DNA of 37,500 bases from Prorocentrum cordatum. Taxonomy: Eukaryota; Sar; Dinophyceae; Prorocentrales; Prorocentraceae. Positions 27,980 through 37,500 of this stretch are shown here, piece after piece (the first letter of the stretch is position 1; each line of letters opens with the position of its first letter). A program made the position numbers and the translations under genes. The stretch spans positions 956,165 through 993,664 of the forward strand of contig CAUYUJ010000891.1 of assembly GCA_963575745.1 (NCBI GenBank), written 5' to 3'. The notes under the pieces are model-generated. The model was not told the DNA's origin and made no database searches. It worked only from the letters and a program-made list of their open reading frames with translations.

Positions 27980-28122
27980 AACTATGCACATGCACCGATT
28001 CTGGCCAGGCCCATCCTGAGCCCAGGATCGGTGCATACGCCCTCCTACCTTGGCCAGGAAGGCATATGCACCGATCCTGGGTCAAAGATGGGCCTTGCCA
28101 GGATTCGGTGCATGTGCATAGT
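27980..28122 (+). repeat. Palindromic element P, copy 1
   Basis: It is itself an inverted repeat: ACTATGCACATGCACCGATT and GGCCAGGCCCATCCTGAGCC are mirrored by GGGTCAAAGATGGGCCTTGC and GGTGCATGTGCATAGT, with an inner pair CCAGGATCGGTGCATA/TATGCACCGATCCTGG. A nearly identical copy in reverse complement lies at 28344-28490. Confidence 0.9.
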
Positions 28123-28343
28123 TCGCTCCCCCCCCCTCTCCTGACAGCCGTCGATGCGACTGGTTCCATCCGCGGCCCCGGTCGGCCCCGACCCCCTGGG
28201 GGGCGGTGCCTCTTCCCCGAGCTGCTCTTGAGGGCCCCAGGGCCCGACCACGGACCCCGGAGGCCGAGATCGAGGGAGAGCGCCCAAGTTGAGGTCAAAG
28301 CAGGTCGTCGTAGATCTGCGTGCCCCTCCCTCCGGGCGAAGGG

Positions 28344-28490
28344 AGCTATGCACATGCACCCAATCCTGGCAAGGCCCATCCTTGACCCAGGATCGGTGCA
28401 TATGCCTTCCTGGCCAAGGTAGGAGGGCGTATGCGCCGATCCTGGGCTCAGGATGGGCCTGGCCAGAATCGGTGCATATGTGCATAGTTC
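28344..28490 (-). repeat. Palindromic element P, copy 2 (inverted relative to copy 1)
   Basis: The reverse complement of this interval aligns with 27980-28122 almost base for base, including the off-centre CGCCCTCCTACCTTGGCCAG spacer that makes the orientation readable. The two copies and the 221 bases between them form a composite inverted repeat of about 510 bases. Confidence 0.9.
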
Positions 28491-29380
28491 TCTTTCCTCT
28501 ATCCCTGCTCCCTCGCCTCGCCCCCGCGCTTCCTGCAGAGAGCGGCAGCGAGGTCCGCCGCGAGAGAGGCAGGCTTCGAGCCCCGCTGGGTTCCCAGCCG
28601 TGTGCGGGGGCCCTTTTTCTCTTCCTGTCTGTGAAGCGGGGGCTGCCTGACGGACCCCTAATAGCAAACCTTCCCCTTCCGTGGCGTCCGCCTCGCCTCA
28701 CCCTAAGACGTGCGCATGAGGCTGGAGGGAAGCCCGAAGGGCGCGGGGGACGTCACGGAAGGTGCTCGTCACAGAAGGGGTCGGTTCGGCCGCGCCCGCG
28801 TAGATGTTGGGCCCGTCGCGGAGGTTTGTTGACGGCGGCCTCCAGCCAAATCTGCAGAGATCGGCTCGGTAACACCGCCCGCGGCGTGCGGCTGTCGCCC
28901 GCCGGTCCGGGGCGGCTCCCCGGGGCCTGCTTCCAGCGCGTGGTGCGGAGGGCCCCGCCGGGCGGTGTTTCATGGAGGGGGGTCGGGATAAATGGGGGTG
29001 GGGGGGTTGATGCCAGGGTCGACGCCGATCACGTGGCAGACGCGTGGATTTGAATTTCCTCGCGGATTTGATGTGGGATTTCGTGCTTGTGGGCTTGGAC
29101 GGGTGGCTGGTCTCATGGTGTTGATGCTTGGCGGAGTGGAAAGGGCCCCTTAGGGCCCCCTTAGGGCGCAAAAGGTGGACCTTTCTGCACCCCACCAACT
29201 GATCACCCCCCTCACTACGCGACGCCCGACTCGGGGGTCGCGCCGAGGAAGGGCGGGGGGGGCGACTAGCTAACCCCAGAGGGCCTTTAGTGTTGCGCCC
29301 CTCCACCCCCTAAGCTCTCAGCGGGGAATAACTCGTCCCTCCTCCGCCTTCCCCTCTCTCCTTCGTCCCCTTCCCCAAGT
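28491..29380. other. No gene; contains counterpart of the 4200-4345 dispersed repeat
   Basis: 29130-29225 matches the reverse complement of 4211-4330 in block order. The rest is GC-rich sequence without a recognisable domain. Confidence 0.45.
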
Positions 29381-29384
29381 CCCA

Positions 29385-29500
29385 CGGGTCTCGCAGGTCC
29401 CGCAGGTCCCACAGGTCCCACAGGCCCCATAAGTCCAACAGGTCCCACGGGTTCCACAGGTGTCACAGGTCTTATAGGTCCCACAGATCCCACAGGCTCC
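29385..29500 (-). repeat. 9-bp GGTCCCACA-type minisatellite
   Basis: AGGTCCCACAGGTCCCACAGG and variants repeat about a dozen times. Because the period is a multiple of three, the minus strand reads as a collagen-like GPVGPVGP frame (29287-29613), which I attribute to the repeat and not to a collagen gene. Confidence 0.8.
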
Positions 29501-29619
29501 ATTGGTCGGTCCGACGACGACGGCGGCGGCGACGACTCTAGCGGAGGCCTGTGCGGTGGCCGCCGCGTGGGAATAATTCTTATCCCAAAATTGTTGGGAT
29601 CCTTATCCGTCAATAAGCC

Positions 29620-31400
29620 CGCGGGAGAATGAATTAATTTCCCATTATTACCCGGGAGTTGATTAAAGACCTTTCGCGTTTAGGTGCGCTCGCAACACAT
29701 CTGACATCCTGCCCTTCCCACGCATTCCCATTACGTTGATTGTCTCTCTATCCGCGGACTCGTGTCGTAGCGGACCTGGAACTCCCAAAAAGACCCCACC
29801 GTATTTAGCGCAAAAGGGAAGGGGGAGCTGAGCTGAGGAACAAGGAAAGTGAGGAATGGGGAAGAGAAGGAGGAGGCACCGCCGAAGAGCCGCAGCAGAC
29901 AAAAGCACACCATACTAGTGCATTCGCACCAGATGCGTCACAAGTACAAGCTGCAGCTGGTCACCGCGCCAACGACGGACACTACCGACGACACGCACGC
30001 GCCGATCGACCACACAAGGCCACCACGCTACAAGGCTCCCACTCGTCGCCCTTCCCAAGAGGAGCCGTACGCCGACAGCGAAAGGAAGCCGAACATCGCC
30101 ACGGAGCGCGAACATCTACGACACTCACACGGCTACGCCGACGCCATCAGTCATCCGATTGCCACCACCACAGCCCAAGAGGCCACCTGCGCGCGCCGAC
30201 GCCGACGTCGAGGCTGTCATACAGGCCCAGTCCAGCGGCCAACTGCCCACGGACGCGAACCCCGACGAAAGCAGCGGCAGCAGTGGGGTCCGGGTCGACA
30301 GGCAACAAGAGATCGCGCCCACTGCTGCCAGCACTGGAACCGCCGAGGCCCTCCCGAGAATCGGTGGCGTGCATCGGAGGCAACAGGCCCACGGACACGC
30401 ACAGGGTGCGGTACAGGACGGATAGTTCCCACAGGACGGCCATGGACCACCCCAACACCAACACCAACCATGTCCGCAAGGCTTGCAGAGATTGGAGCCC
30501 AGAGGATAGGACAGGGACACATGCCTGTCGATCAACAGAGGCGAGCACATCCGCATGACATGGAGTGGACACTGGCGGACTAGTGGGCGTGGGGCGAGAG
30601 GACACGGGACGAAGCGACTCACCAAGCGCACGAACAGGTGGAGGATCCCGCTTCACAGCGCCACAGCGCCACAGCGCGGAGGGAATGGACACAATTCGCA
30701 CCACCGGGCAGTACAACACACCATATGCCGCACCATGTACCACGCGAGGACCCAGCACCGTCAGACCTACCATCACGAGTCCAGCATCAGCCCAGCTGCG
30801 GACACGGGGTCCAGCCACGGCACCCACGACCACCATTTCTAATCCCACCACCTCGATTCAACTCACCGACGCTACCTCCACTCGCCGCACTCCCATCCAA
30901 GGATGTGCGATTCGCTCCGCTCCCCAACCGCCGCCTCCTCCCGCTCTACCGCTTCAGCACACGAGCTGCAACCTCAGAAGAGGGGGCCGCCCCGCCTCCA
31001 CCCCTTCCGCACTCCCAGGAGCACGAGCAGCCAGGCCATCGGGGGGGAGACACGGCCTCACCTCCGCGGACCTCTTGGCATCCCCTCGGCGGACCACCAG
31101 CTGGTCCCCCCCGCCTCGGCCCCTCGGCCTGCGCACCCCCCCCGCCCCCGCTTTGGCGGTTTACCCTGGGGGGGTCCGCGCGCTGGCTGGACCGCTGCCC
31201 CACGTCGCGTCCCTCCTGTCCCTCCCTCGCTCGCTCGGTCCTTCGGTTCGCTCGGTCCCCCTTCGTGTCGTCTCCTTCTCGTCGCGCTGGCCGGCCCCAC
31301 CAACGTGCCGACTGGGCCGTTTCCCCGAAGGTCCCCCCTCGCAGGCAAGACGGCGGGGCGGGGGACGGCGACACCTGCAGCTTTCAGGAGAACCAAAGGC
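29620..31400. other. CAC/CCA-rich stretch open in several frames, no recognised gene
   Basis: From about 29850 to 30850 the plus strand is depleted of TA- and TG-containing stops because it is rich in CCA, CAC and ACG, so long frames exist on both strands at once (for example 29849-30583 plus, 30147-30851 minus). None has a domain, and their amino-acid content simply mirrors composition. An exon cannot be excluded. Confidence 0.4.
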
Positions 31401-31465
31401 CACCAGCACCAGGAGGAGGAGGAGGAGGAGGAGGAGGAGGAGGAGAAGGAGGAGGACGAGGACGG
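31400..31465 (+). repeat. GGA purine tract
   Basis: A pure GGAGGA run on the plus strand followed by GACGAC units. Confidence 0.85.
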
Positions 31466-31769
31466 CGACGACGACGAACAGCAGCAGCGGGAATAGGAGC
31501 AGAAGGAGCGGGGGGAACGCGGAGTAGGAAAAAGGAGGGGGCGGCAATGAGCAGGAAGGAGCCGGATCCAGAAAATAGTTGCCCGCGCTGGTGAGCGAGA
31601 GCGCCATTCTGAACGACGGGGACCAAGCGCCGATCCGAAAATGAGGCTTACGTTGCAGCGGGAATGCCGTTGTGAAGCACCAGGGACAGTCAAATTGCAA
31701 CAGACAAATAAAAAAGCACTTGTGTCCAATCCTGCGTGTAAGAAATATACGCGGAGAGACCTGTACGGT

Positions 31770-32020
31770 GGGCCAGGAGGGAGGAAGGGAGGGGGGCGGG
31801 GTGGGGCGGGGTGGGGATGAGGGGGGAAGAGGACGAGGAGGGGGAACGGGAGGGAGTAGGGAGTAGGGAGGAGGATGATGAGGAGGAGGAGGAGGAGGAG
31901 GAGGAGGAGGAGGAGAAAAAGAAGAAGAAGAAGAAGGAGGAGGGACCCAGGTAGATTCAGATACACCAAGTGAATCCAGGTAAATCTGGGCAATTCCAGG
32001 TAAATCCAGAGATCTCCAGG
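31770..32020 (+). repeat. Purine tract and ~15-bp CCAGGTAAATC minisatellite
   Basis: 31775-31945 is G/A-only apart from a few bases (GGA then GAAGAA units). 31948-32020 repeats CCAGGTAAATCT/CCAGGTAAATCCAG/CCAGGTAGATTCAG. The pair marks the 3' side of the minus-strand LINE 2 and may be its 3' tail or flanking DNA. Confidence 0.7.
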
Positions 32021-32084
32021 GACAGTTGTGTCAAGTTGCGGCCACTCCAGCGCGAGGCGAGCGACGGCAGAAGTCGCTAAGCCC

Positions 32085-33000
32085 TCAACGTGCAGAGACG
32101 AAGCGAGTGCGCGAGGCCGCACTCCCCGCGTCTTGGGAGCCAGCGGCCTGGAGGGCAAGACCAGCAGAGGGCCTGCAGGCCTCCGACGCACGAGCATCCT
32201 TCTGATAGCGTGGGCGGAGTCCCTGCTTGATGCGATGGAAGGTCCGAGCCCCGCCCGTACCCCTCTTCGCTGCACAAGCCTCGGCCAACAGCATGCAACG
32301 ATGACTGGAGTACGCCCCACACCTGTAGCAGAAGACCAGGGGCGTCCGATCTCGATCAGCAGCTTTTGCGCCCGAACGTCTGCCTCTACCAGCTCCAAAC
32401 TGAATCTGAGCACACCTCGCGCACCTCCACGCCACCCCAGGGTCGATCTCACGCCAATCGTGCCAACTCGGATCTCTGGTCAGCAACGGCCGGAGTCCTC
32501 AGCGCACGCGGCAGAACTCGAGTTAGGGGACTTGTCGCATGGGATGACGGCCACAAACATCTTGACAAGTTTGCGAACCTTGGCAAGCATATCATCTGGG
32601 GCCTGCGATTCAGCAGAAGAGTCCACACAATGCATACTAAACGCAAGATTTGGCGAGCCTGTCCGCGTCCTGGTTGCCTCTGGCAATCCTGCGCTTCAAA
32701 ACTGGCAAAGCCTCGATCACCCCGTCGGACCTCTGGGCAGGGGTGTGAGTTGCGGGCCCCAGTAAACCGCTGGGGTGCTTCTCGGAAGCCATCCCACGGA
32801 GCCCCGCGAACATTTGCTTGGGGTCAAGCTGCTCGCATCTCGTCGAGTTGTGCAGTCGGACCACACCTAGACAATCACTGAAAGGGGTGATTCGGGCGTC
32901 ATCCTTTCGGCTGGCCAAGGTGGCTAGGCCTAAGTGCTCAGCTGACTGGGGATCCTGGAACAGTCATGGCCTCACGACTCCTATCAGTCTGGCACGGATG
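32085..33000 (-). pseudogene. LINE 2 RNase H end and zinc-ribbon tail
   Basis: TPFSDCLGVV and ARGNQDADRLAKS (32637-32918) match the third acidic block and the last Asp region (GNxxADxLA) of RNase H. Downstream, in another frame, WREIDPGVAWRCARC, then PLVFCYRCGAYSSHRCMLLA and EACAAKRGTG to RIKQGLRPR (32085-32486) form a two-knuckle CxxC...CxxC zinc ribbon. This tail after RNase H also occurs, degraded, in LINE 1. The N-terminal part of RNase H could not be made out. Confidence 0.7.
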
Positions 33001-33151
33001 GCATACTCATCCCTTGGCCCCATAAAAAAACAGTTGCATAGGCAGCCAGATTGGTGTCCTTCAGAAGTATTGGGTGGCCGTCCCGTCAACCACCACATCT
33101 CAGCCTCTGGTTAATCCCCAAAACTCGCCCACGCTAATGCCGCGCCCACGG

Positions 33152-33196
33152 TACCTCGACCCTATCCTCCAAATTGTGGAGGATACGGTCGAGGTA
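33152..33196. other. 20-bp-arm hairpin inside LINE 2
   Basis: TACCTCGACCCTATCCTCCA (33152-33171) and TGGAGGATACGGTCGAGGTA (33177-33196) are complementary at 19 of 20 positions around a 5-base loop. Confidence 0.85.
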
Positions 33197-33699
33197 TCAC
33201 GATGGAGCGGAAGGTCAGGCTGGGGAATGATCAGCCCAGACCAGGACAGCTTCTCCTCAGGACTGGCAACAATGGCTTCACCGATCATATCCTGACCGAT
33301 GCGCTCAATTCTGATCCGCACAACTTCTTGGGCTTGGCAAGGATTATGCCTGGGGAGCAAGGAGCCAGACTGACCTCGCAACGCACACACACGCACACAT
33401 ACACCGTTGTGAACGTACCCGCACTCTCTCACAATCCGGCTCTCGTCCACACGTCTCCTGAAAAACCATCCAGTATTTCTGTTTGGCTGTGGTGTTCTTG
33501 GACCTAAAAAGTTGCGCCAGTGGGTACGCGCAGACCCGACACGATGGCAAGCCAGGCAGAGTTTCAGCAAACTTGCGTTCAAGGGATCTTTGAGCACCGG
33601 CTTCAAAAAAAACTTAGCCAGTAGAGCAGGGGAATTACACATGCGATTCACCACGAAGCTTCGGTCATCTCTCCACAGCGCAAATTTACCCGGACGCCG

Positions 33700-35102
33700 T
33701 CCGACACGGTACAAAGAGAGCATCCTCCTATTGACGGGGCCTCGTGACGTTTTCCAGCGCGTGGGGCTAAGCTCAGGCTGGGCATCTGATATCTCCCGCC
33801 AGATTCGAACGCGATCTTTAAAGTAGAAAATGTTCCTTTGGGGACACAATGCTTTGCCAGAGACTGTTGGCCCACTTGAGGGCTGGTGCAACAGCCTGTC
33901 TCCAGGCAGGGTCCTCATGGAGCGCGCACTTAACTGTGAGAGAAGCCCCTCTGTGGGCCAGCGTTCTCCCAGACGAAAGAACCGATCTAAGCTCGGGCAG
34001 AAATTTCTAATCCCGGCTCGGCTAAGAACCGATCTAAGCTCGGGCTCGGGCTCGGGCTGAGGCTCAATTCATTATCTTGGCTCGGGCAGGAATTTCTATA
34101 AGAACTGATCTAAGCTCGGGCTAAGCTTTCCGACATCCAAACCTCATCAGAAACGTCCCAAAACCCTATCCCTAAACCAGCAGCAGGTCGAATACCTACG
34201 ATGTAGATGTTGTTCATGCGAGTGCGGTCCCTAGAAAGCTTCTTTCTGCAATGCTGAACTTTTATGTGCCTCAGCCTGATGTGATGGGAACAGTTTCTTC
34301 TTCAAGCTCGAGCTCTTCGTGCAGTGGCCTTCTGTCTCGGTGACAGATCCAGTCCGAGGGAGAGTGTAGCATTCGCCGCTGTTGACGGGCACATCGGGGT
34401 GATGTGTTTCTGCAACGATTTGGTGGCCAGCCTCTTGGACGAGGCCGACGTCATCGCATTGTCCTCCGCCAGCCTAACGTCAAGGCGATCAGCAAACATC
34501 TGCGTTAGCTCTCTGGCACCTTGGATGGGGCTGGGAGGATGACCTTCTCGGGTCCATGTGCAGATACCGTATCATCCCTCAGCCAGGATCGCCTAAAGGA
34601 CTCGTAGTACTTCATGCCATTCCACATAAACCCAGCCGTACATTCACCCTTTGCGGCGGCCTCCTCTGCCCTAACACTCTGCTGCCAAACAGAAGCATCC
34701 GCACTACATCCCGCACCAAAGAACCAGTAGGGACGTTTGGGCCCTACCCAACAACTCATTAACATACGGTCTGCGCGAATGCTCCCAAGTATAAACAGAC
34801 GATCCCAGGAGATGGATGGGCCTGAGACCGCCTTTGGACTTTTCCGCGAGGGGCATAAGCATCCACAGCAGCTGGGCAGTTTAAATGCCGAGGCGCTCCA
34901 ACTCCTCGCAGAGGATAGCGATAGACTCCAGTCCTTCATCGTTTAGAACAGCAGCATGGCGCGGGCGAAGTCCGTCCGCACTCTGAGCAGTGTGGCGGCT
35001 AAAGCTCCGCGAGGCCGCTCGGATCACTTCGACGGAAGCTCGTGGAAAACAATTCCTGTCAGGAAGCCAGGCCTCGGGAGAATCGGCACTTGCTCGCCAC
35101 AA
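33700..35102 (-). pseudogene. LINE 2 reverse transcriptase remnants
   Basis: AASRSFSRHTAQSADGLRPR (34960-35050) corresponds to the fingers motif with GxDGxxPR. Around 34800-34870 one frame reads LAEKSKGGLRPIHLLGS, the K.GG.RPI.L block. FMWNGMKYYESFRRSW (about 34600-34640) matches the motif A neighbourhood but lacks the catalytic Asp. MFADRLDVRLAEDNAMTSAS (about 34440-34500) sits where the xxDD motif is expected, with ED in place of DD. The identification rests on order and partial motifs, so it is weaker than for LINE 1. Confidence 0.6.
33975..34130 (+). repeat. Short tandem repeat with GATCTAAGCTCGGGC
   Basis: The words AACCGATCTAAGCTCGGGC (33981, 34026) and AACTGATCTAAGCTCGGGC (34101), and GGGCAG(G)AATTTCT (34001, 34083), alternate in this stretch; a GGCTCGGGCTCGG run lies at 34040-34058. 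It interrupts LINE 2 and is probably a local expansion. Confidence 0.75.
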
Positions 35103-35187
35103 GGTGCCTAACTTGCGCGCCTCGTCCTCAAGCAGAGCCTTGGGGGGTGAGGTTGCTGCCTGGGGCCATCTGGATAACCGTTGGATG

Positions 35188-35622
35188 TCAATCCTTCTTT
35201 ATCTTGGTGAACATGTGCATGATCTTTGCGGAGCCTGCTAGAGCCTTCTCTTGCCACACATCCCAAAGCGCTTTCTGAATACGATCCCCATCGGGGCCAG
35301 CTTGATCATACTCCTTCTGGATGTTCTCCAACAAGTTCCTAGCTAGCTCAAGCCGCTCTTGATGGCGGGTGCTTCCCTGGGTCTGCAAACGCCCCACCAA
35401 ATCGCGCATTGCACACAATGACACGTCAGGTCTGACCGCGAGACCCTCTCCAGGACAAGAGACTTGGAGCGCAACCTGCAGCTGCGTGCACATGGCGGCA
35501 GACACCTCTGTGCTCTGCACCGTGATGAGGAGCTCCTGGAAAGATTGAGAGATCCACTTCCAACCCGCGACTAGCTGGAGCTCATCATGTGGGTCCTTCG
35601 GCCGAGCAAAATTGAAGCCCAC
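35188..35622 (-). pseudogene. LINE 2 linker
   Basis: It contains LQTQGSTRHQERLELARNLL, then KALWDVWQEKALAGSAKIMH and MFTKIKKD. The W..W...A..G...MFTK pattern is the spacer seen before the reverse transcriptase in this LINE type (compare 7779-8120). It overlaps the end of the endonuclease in a different frame. Confidence 0.65.
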
Positions 35623-36603
35623 GAAGCGTTGATGTTCCTGGATCGCTCTCCGACCTCTTTATCATCAGCTCTCAACCTCTGTTCAGCCACGTCTGCAAAG
35701 TGGGCCCACGCGCTGTTGAGAACCTGCCACTTCGAGCGTGTTGAATCAAGGACTGGTCGGCCGAGTGCCTGCGCAGCGTGTGCAAGAGCGCCTTGCCAAA
35801 CTGTTGCGAGAGGTTGTGGACCAACAGGAACATCCAAAAGGGAATGCCGGCAAGTGCGAGAAAGTAGCTGGCGCAAGGTGAGAGCATCAGTGCATATCTT
35901 GAGCTGGGCTGGGCGATGTGGCTTGACTTCCCAAGACACATCAACCGTGCCCATGGGACCATGGTCAATAATGCTGTTGCTAGCTGGGGTCCTGCACGCG
36001 TGCCGAAGGGAAGCCATTACCGACAGGCCAGGCTTTGTTGGAACTCCAGAGCCTTCCAGAACCGACGGCGACATATTCCAATCCCCCGCAATGATGGTGT
36101 GGGTGGGGTCTTGAAAGGATCTTCAAGTTGGCCCTGCTGAGGCCATCCGCCGTCTTGAGGTAGGCGGAGAACAACCAAAAAAAATCATGCCCCCCAGGAA
36201 AACCAGCCAAAACATTCATGAGTATGCCATCAGATTCTGGGTGAGGTCCCTCTGGAGGCCATCGGATACCCACTGCAAGACGAGCGCAGATCGCAACATT
36301 GCACGACGACTTGCTAGTCTCTGGGTTGAAGGCGGACGTAGCGATGAAAGTACGCCATCCCAACGTCCTCGCCGAGGACGTGGCCTGCCCCGCGCACTGA
36401 GTACTGATTCCCGCTTCCTGTTCGCAAAGCAATGAAGTCGGAGATTCCCTGAGACGTCTCCGCAGAGTGGCCCGACGTGAACCAGTGAAGCGTTCGATCA
36501 GGAACGGGTCCGACGTGTTAGTCATCGTTGGGCCTCCCTTCAACGGTAGATGGGACGCCAGCCGAAAACACACGAGGGATTTGGAGCAGACGAAGCTCGT
36601 CAC
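35571..36603 (-). pseudogene. LINE 2 endonuclease (EEP fold)
   Basis: The upstream frame has LGWRTFIATSAFNPETSKSS, LAVGIRWPP and YLKTADGLSRANLKIL. A single-base shift near 36108 changes to QDPTHTIIAGDWNMSPSVLE (intact GDWN), then NSIIDHGPMGTVDVSWEVKP and HRPAQLKI, the C-terminal IDH/IDY and PHxP blocks. The GDWN catalytic motif is better preserved than the GDLT of LINE 1, but the frameshift and several losses in the first third make the protein non-functional. Confidence 0.82.
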
Positions 36604-37500
36604 CCCAACCGCTGCTTCTTGGCACGCGCCCCGAGCGCGGTGAGCAGTGAGTCAAGCTCTGATGCATGATAATATCCCTCCTTGCGAGCTGCCGCCAGAG
36701 GTTGCTGCACCTTCTTTTCAAGCACACCTTCCATATCCACACACATCGTCTGGTCCTGTCGGTACGGCTTCGCCTTCTGATGAAGTTGCACCTGCACCAG
36801 TTGGACGCTGCTGAGCTCCTGGAGGCTGCTGTGCAGGTGGTCGTGGTATGGCTGCTACTCTCGCCGCCACGAGCTCCTTGAACGTCGCGAAAGCTGGAGT
36901 TGCCAGCATGGCCTTGACCTCCGCTGCATCCTCTACGTCGCGTACTCCAGGAGGCAGCTCGAGATCGATGATTGGTACAGCAGCGGCCAATGGGCGATCT
37001 GCTGATACCACCGCATGCACGGTCGACTGCAATTCCACTTTGATGGCCTCAATCTCCATTTTGGCGTTACGCTGCCTCTCGTCCATGTCGGCGAGGGCCC
37101 GCTATGTGTCGAGAACCAGCTTCTTCTGTTCCTCGATGGCCAGGCTGCGCTTTTCCATCCGTATTTGCTTGTCCGCCAGCTCGTGTCCAAGCGCCGTGTG
37201 CCGTGACAAGACGGGCTGTTTCTCCTGAGTCGTTGCCCTTGCCACCTAGAGTTCATTTTCGATTGAATCTCGAACAGTTTGAAGTATTTCAATTGTCTTG
37301 AGTGCCTGCGGGGACTCCACAAGATGCTGAACACGGGTGGGCAACTTGGCGTTGTTATCATCGTCATCCGCCTTGTCACCTTTGGTAATACCTGCACCCA
37401 TCCCACCCTTGGAAGTACCTGTACCCATCCCACTCGCCATTCCACCACTGGTCGCGGCAGCCGTACAGGATGTGGATTGTTTGCCGACCTTCTCCATGAT
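36600..37500 (-). pseudogene. LINE 2 N-terminal coiled-coil region
   Basis: One frame runs through MEKVGKQSTS, a Gly/Met-rich stretch, LPTRVQHLVESPQALKTIEI, then TAG at 37246-37248, HELADKQIRMEKRSLAIEEQ, a second TAG near 37100, and MDERQRNAKMEIEAIKVELQ to EVKAMLATPAFATFKELV. The charged heptad-like segments predict a coiled coil, as in LINE 1. Near 36750 the frame shifts to VLEKKVQQPLAAARKEGYY and LDSLLTALGARAKKQ. Two in-frame nonsense codons and the shift show decay. Confidence 0.6.

Larger units (their letters stand above)
32020..37500 (-). mobile_element. LINE 2: second decayed dinoflagellate non-LTR retroelement, cut by the right edge
   Basis: Reading right to left: coiled-coil N-terminal region (37500-36600), endonuclease (36603-35571), linker (35622-35188), reverse transcriptase traces (35102-33700), RNase H end (32918-32637) and zinc-ribbon tail (32486-32085). 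The same order is seen in LINE 1, but DNA similarity is not evident and GC content is lower, so it belongs to another lineage. Many nonsense codons and frameshifts show that it is older or faster decaying. The 5' end, where a spliced leader would be sought, lies beyond 37500. Confidence 0.82.

Noticed and set aside
27980-28490. CRISPR-like array
   Set aside because: There are only two copies, in opposite orientation and each palindromic, without regularly spaced direct repeats; the genome is eukaryotic.
29287-29613. Collagen-like GPVGPVGP frame on the minus strand
   Set aside because: It is explained fully by a 9-bp tandem repeat; there is no signal peptide or domain around it.
29849-31594. 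Several overlapping frames of 230-320 codons on both strands
   Set aside because: Composition (CCA/CAC-rich, stop-poor) explains them; no two can be real together and none shows a domain.
31058-32452. 464-codon minus-strand frame with Leu runs
   Set aside because: It reads across a purine tract (giving poly-Leu) and an out-of-register part of LINE 2; the zinc-ribbon frame next to it is the meaningful one.

Overview
The window is best read as nuclear DNA of a dinoflagellate. The strongest evidence is a full-length match, on the minus strand at 11331-11352, to the 22-nt dinoflagellate trans-spliced leader. Supporting signs are introns that fit GA-AG (and GT-AG) borders with a G after the acceptor, retroelements carrying the VGEAxxPGP motif and Zn-ribbon tails I associate with dinoflagellate LINEs, high GC, and very low gene density. 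The species cannot be named from this sequence.

Layout. 1-2.8 kb is low-complexity and repeat DNA (GGA tracts, a GGCCTCTTGG-type degenerate array, a GAC microsatellite). 2.8-4.25 kb holds a plus-strand multi-exon gene or gene fragment made of two tandem copies of an unknown module; the two copies differ by three intron-like insertions, each flanked by a short direct repeat. 4.9-11.35 kb is a decayed, minus-strand, LINE-type retroelement (zinc finger and coiled coil, endonuclease, reverse transcriptase, RNase H, C-terminal zinc motif) whose 5' end is the spliced leader itself. 11.4-20.8 kb is a repeat zone: a ~320-bp foldback, palindromic ATCGCC repeats, a 77-bp tandem satellite (17 units), a degenerate ~169-bp array, two copies of a ~380-bp dispersed repeat, and one weak small ORF. 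21.1-25.5 kb is a plus-strand, six-exon LACTB2-like metallo-beta-lactamase endoribonuclease gene with all expected metal ligands; its introns house MITE-like elements, a foldback with a target-site duplication, and a long GGA tract. 25.5-32 kb is gene-poor, with another MITE copy, a pair of nested palindromes in inverted orientation, and purine tracts. 32.0-37.5 kb is a second, lower-GC, decayed minus-strand LINE that runs off the right edge.

How it fits together. Only the LACTB2-like gene looks like an intact conventional gene; the tandem-module gene is plausible but of unknown function. Most of the rest is mobile DNA at several stages of decay. The most interesting signal is that two mobile-DNA processes can be read directly from the bases: intron gain by insertion with target-site duplication (comparing the two tandem modules), and retrotransposition of a trans-spliced LINE mRNA (spliced leader at the element's 5' end).
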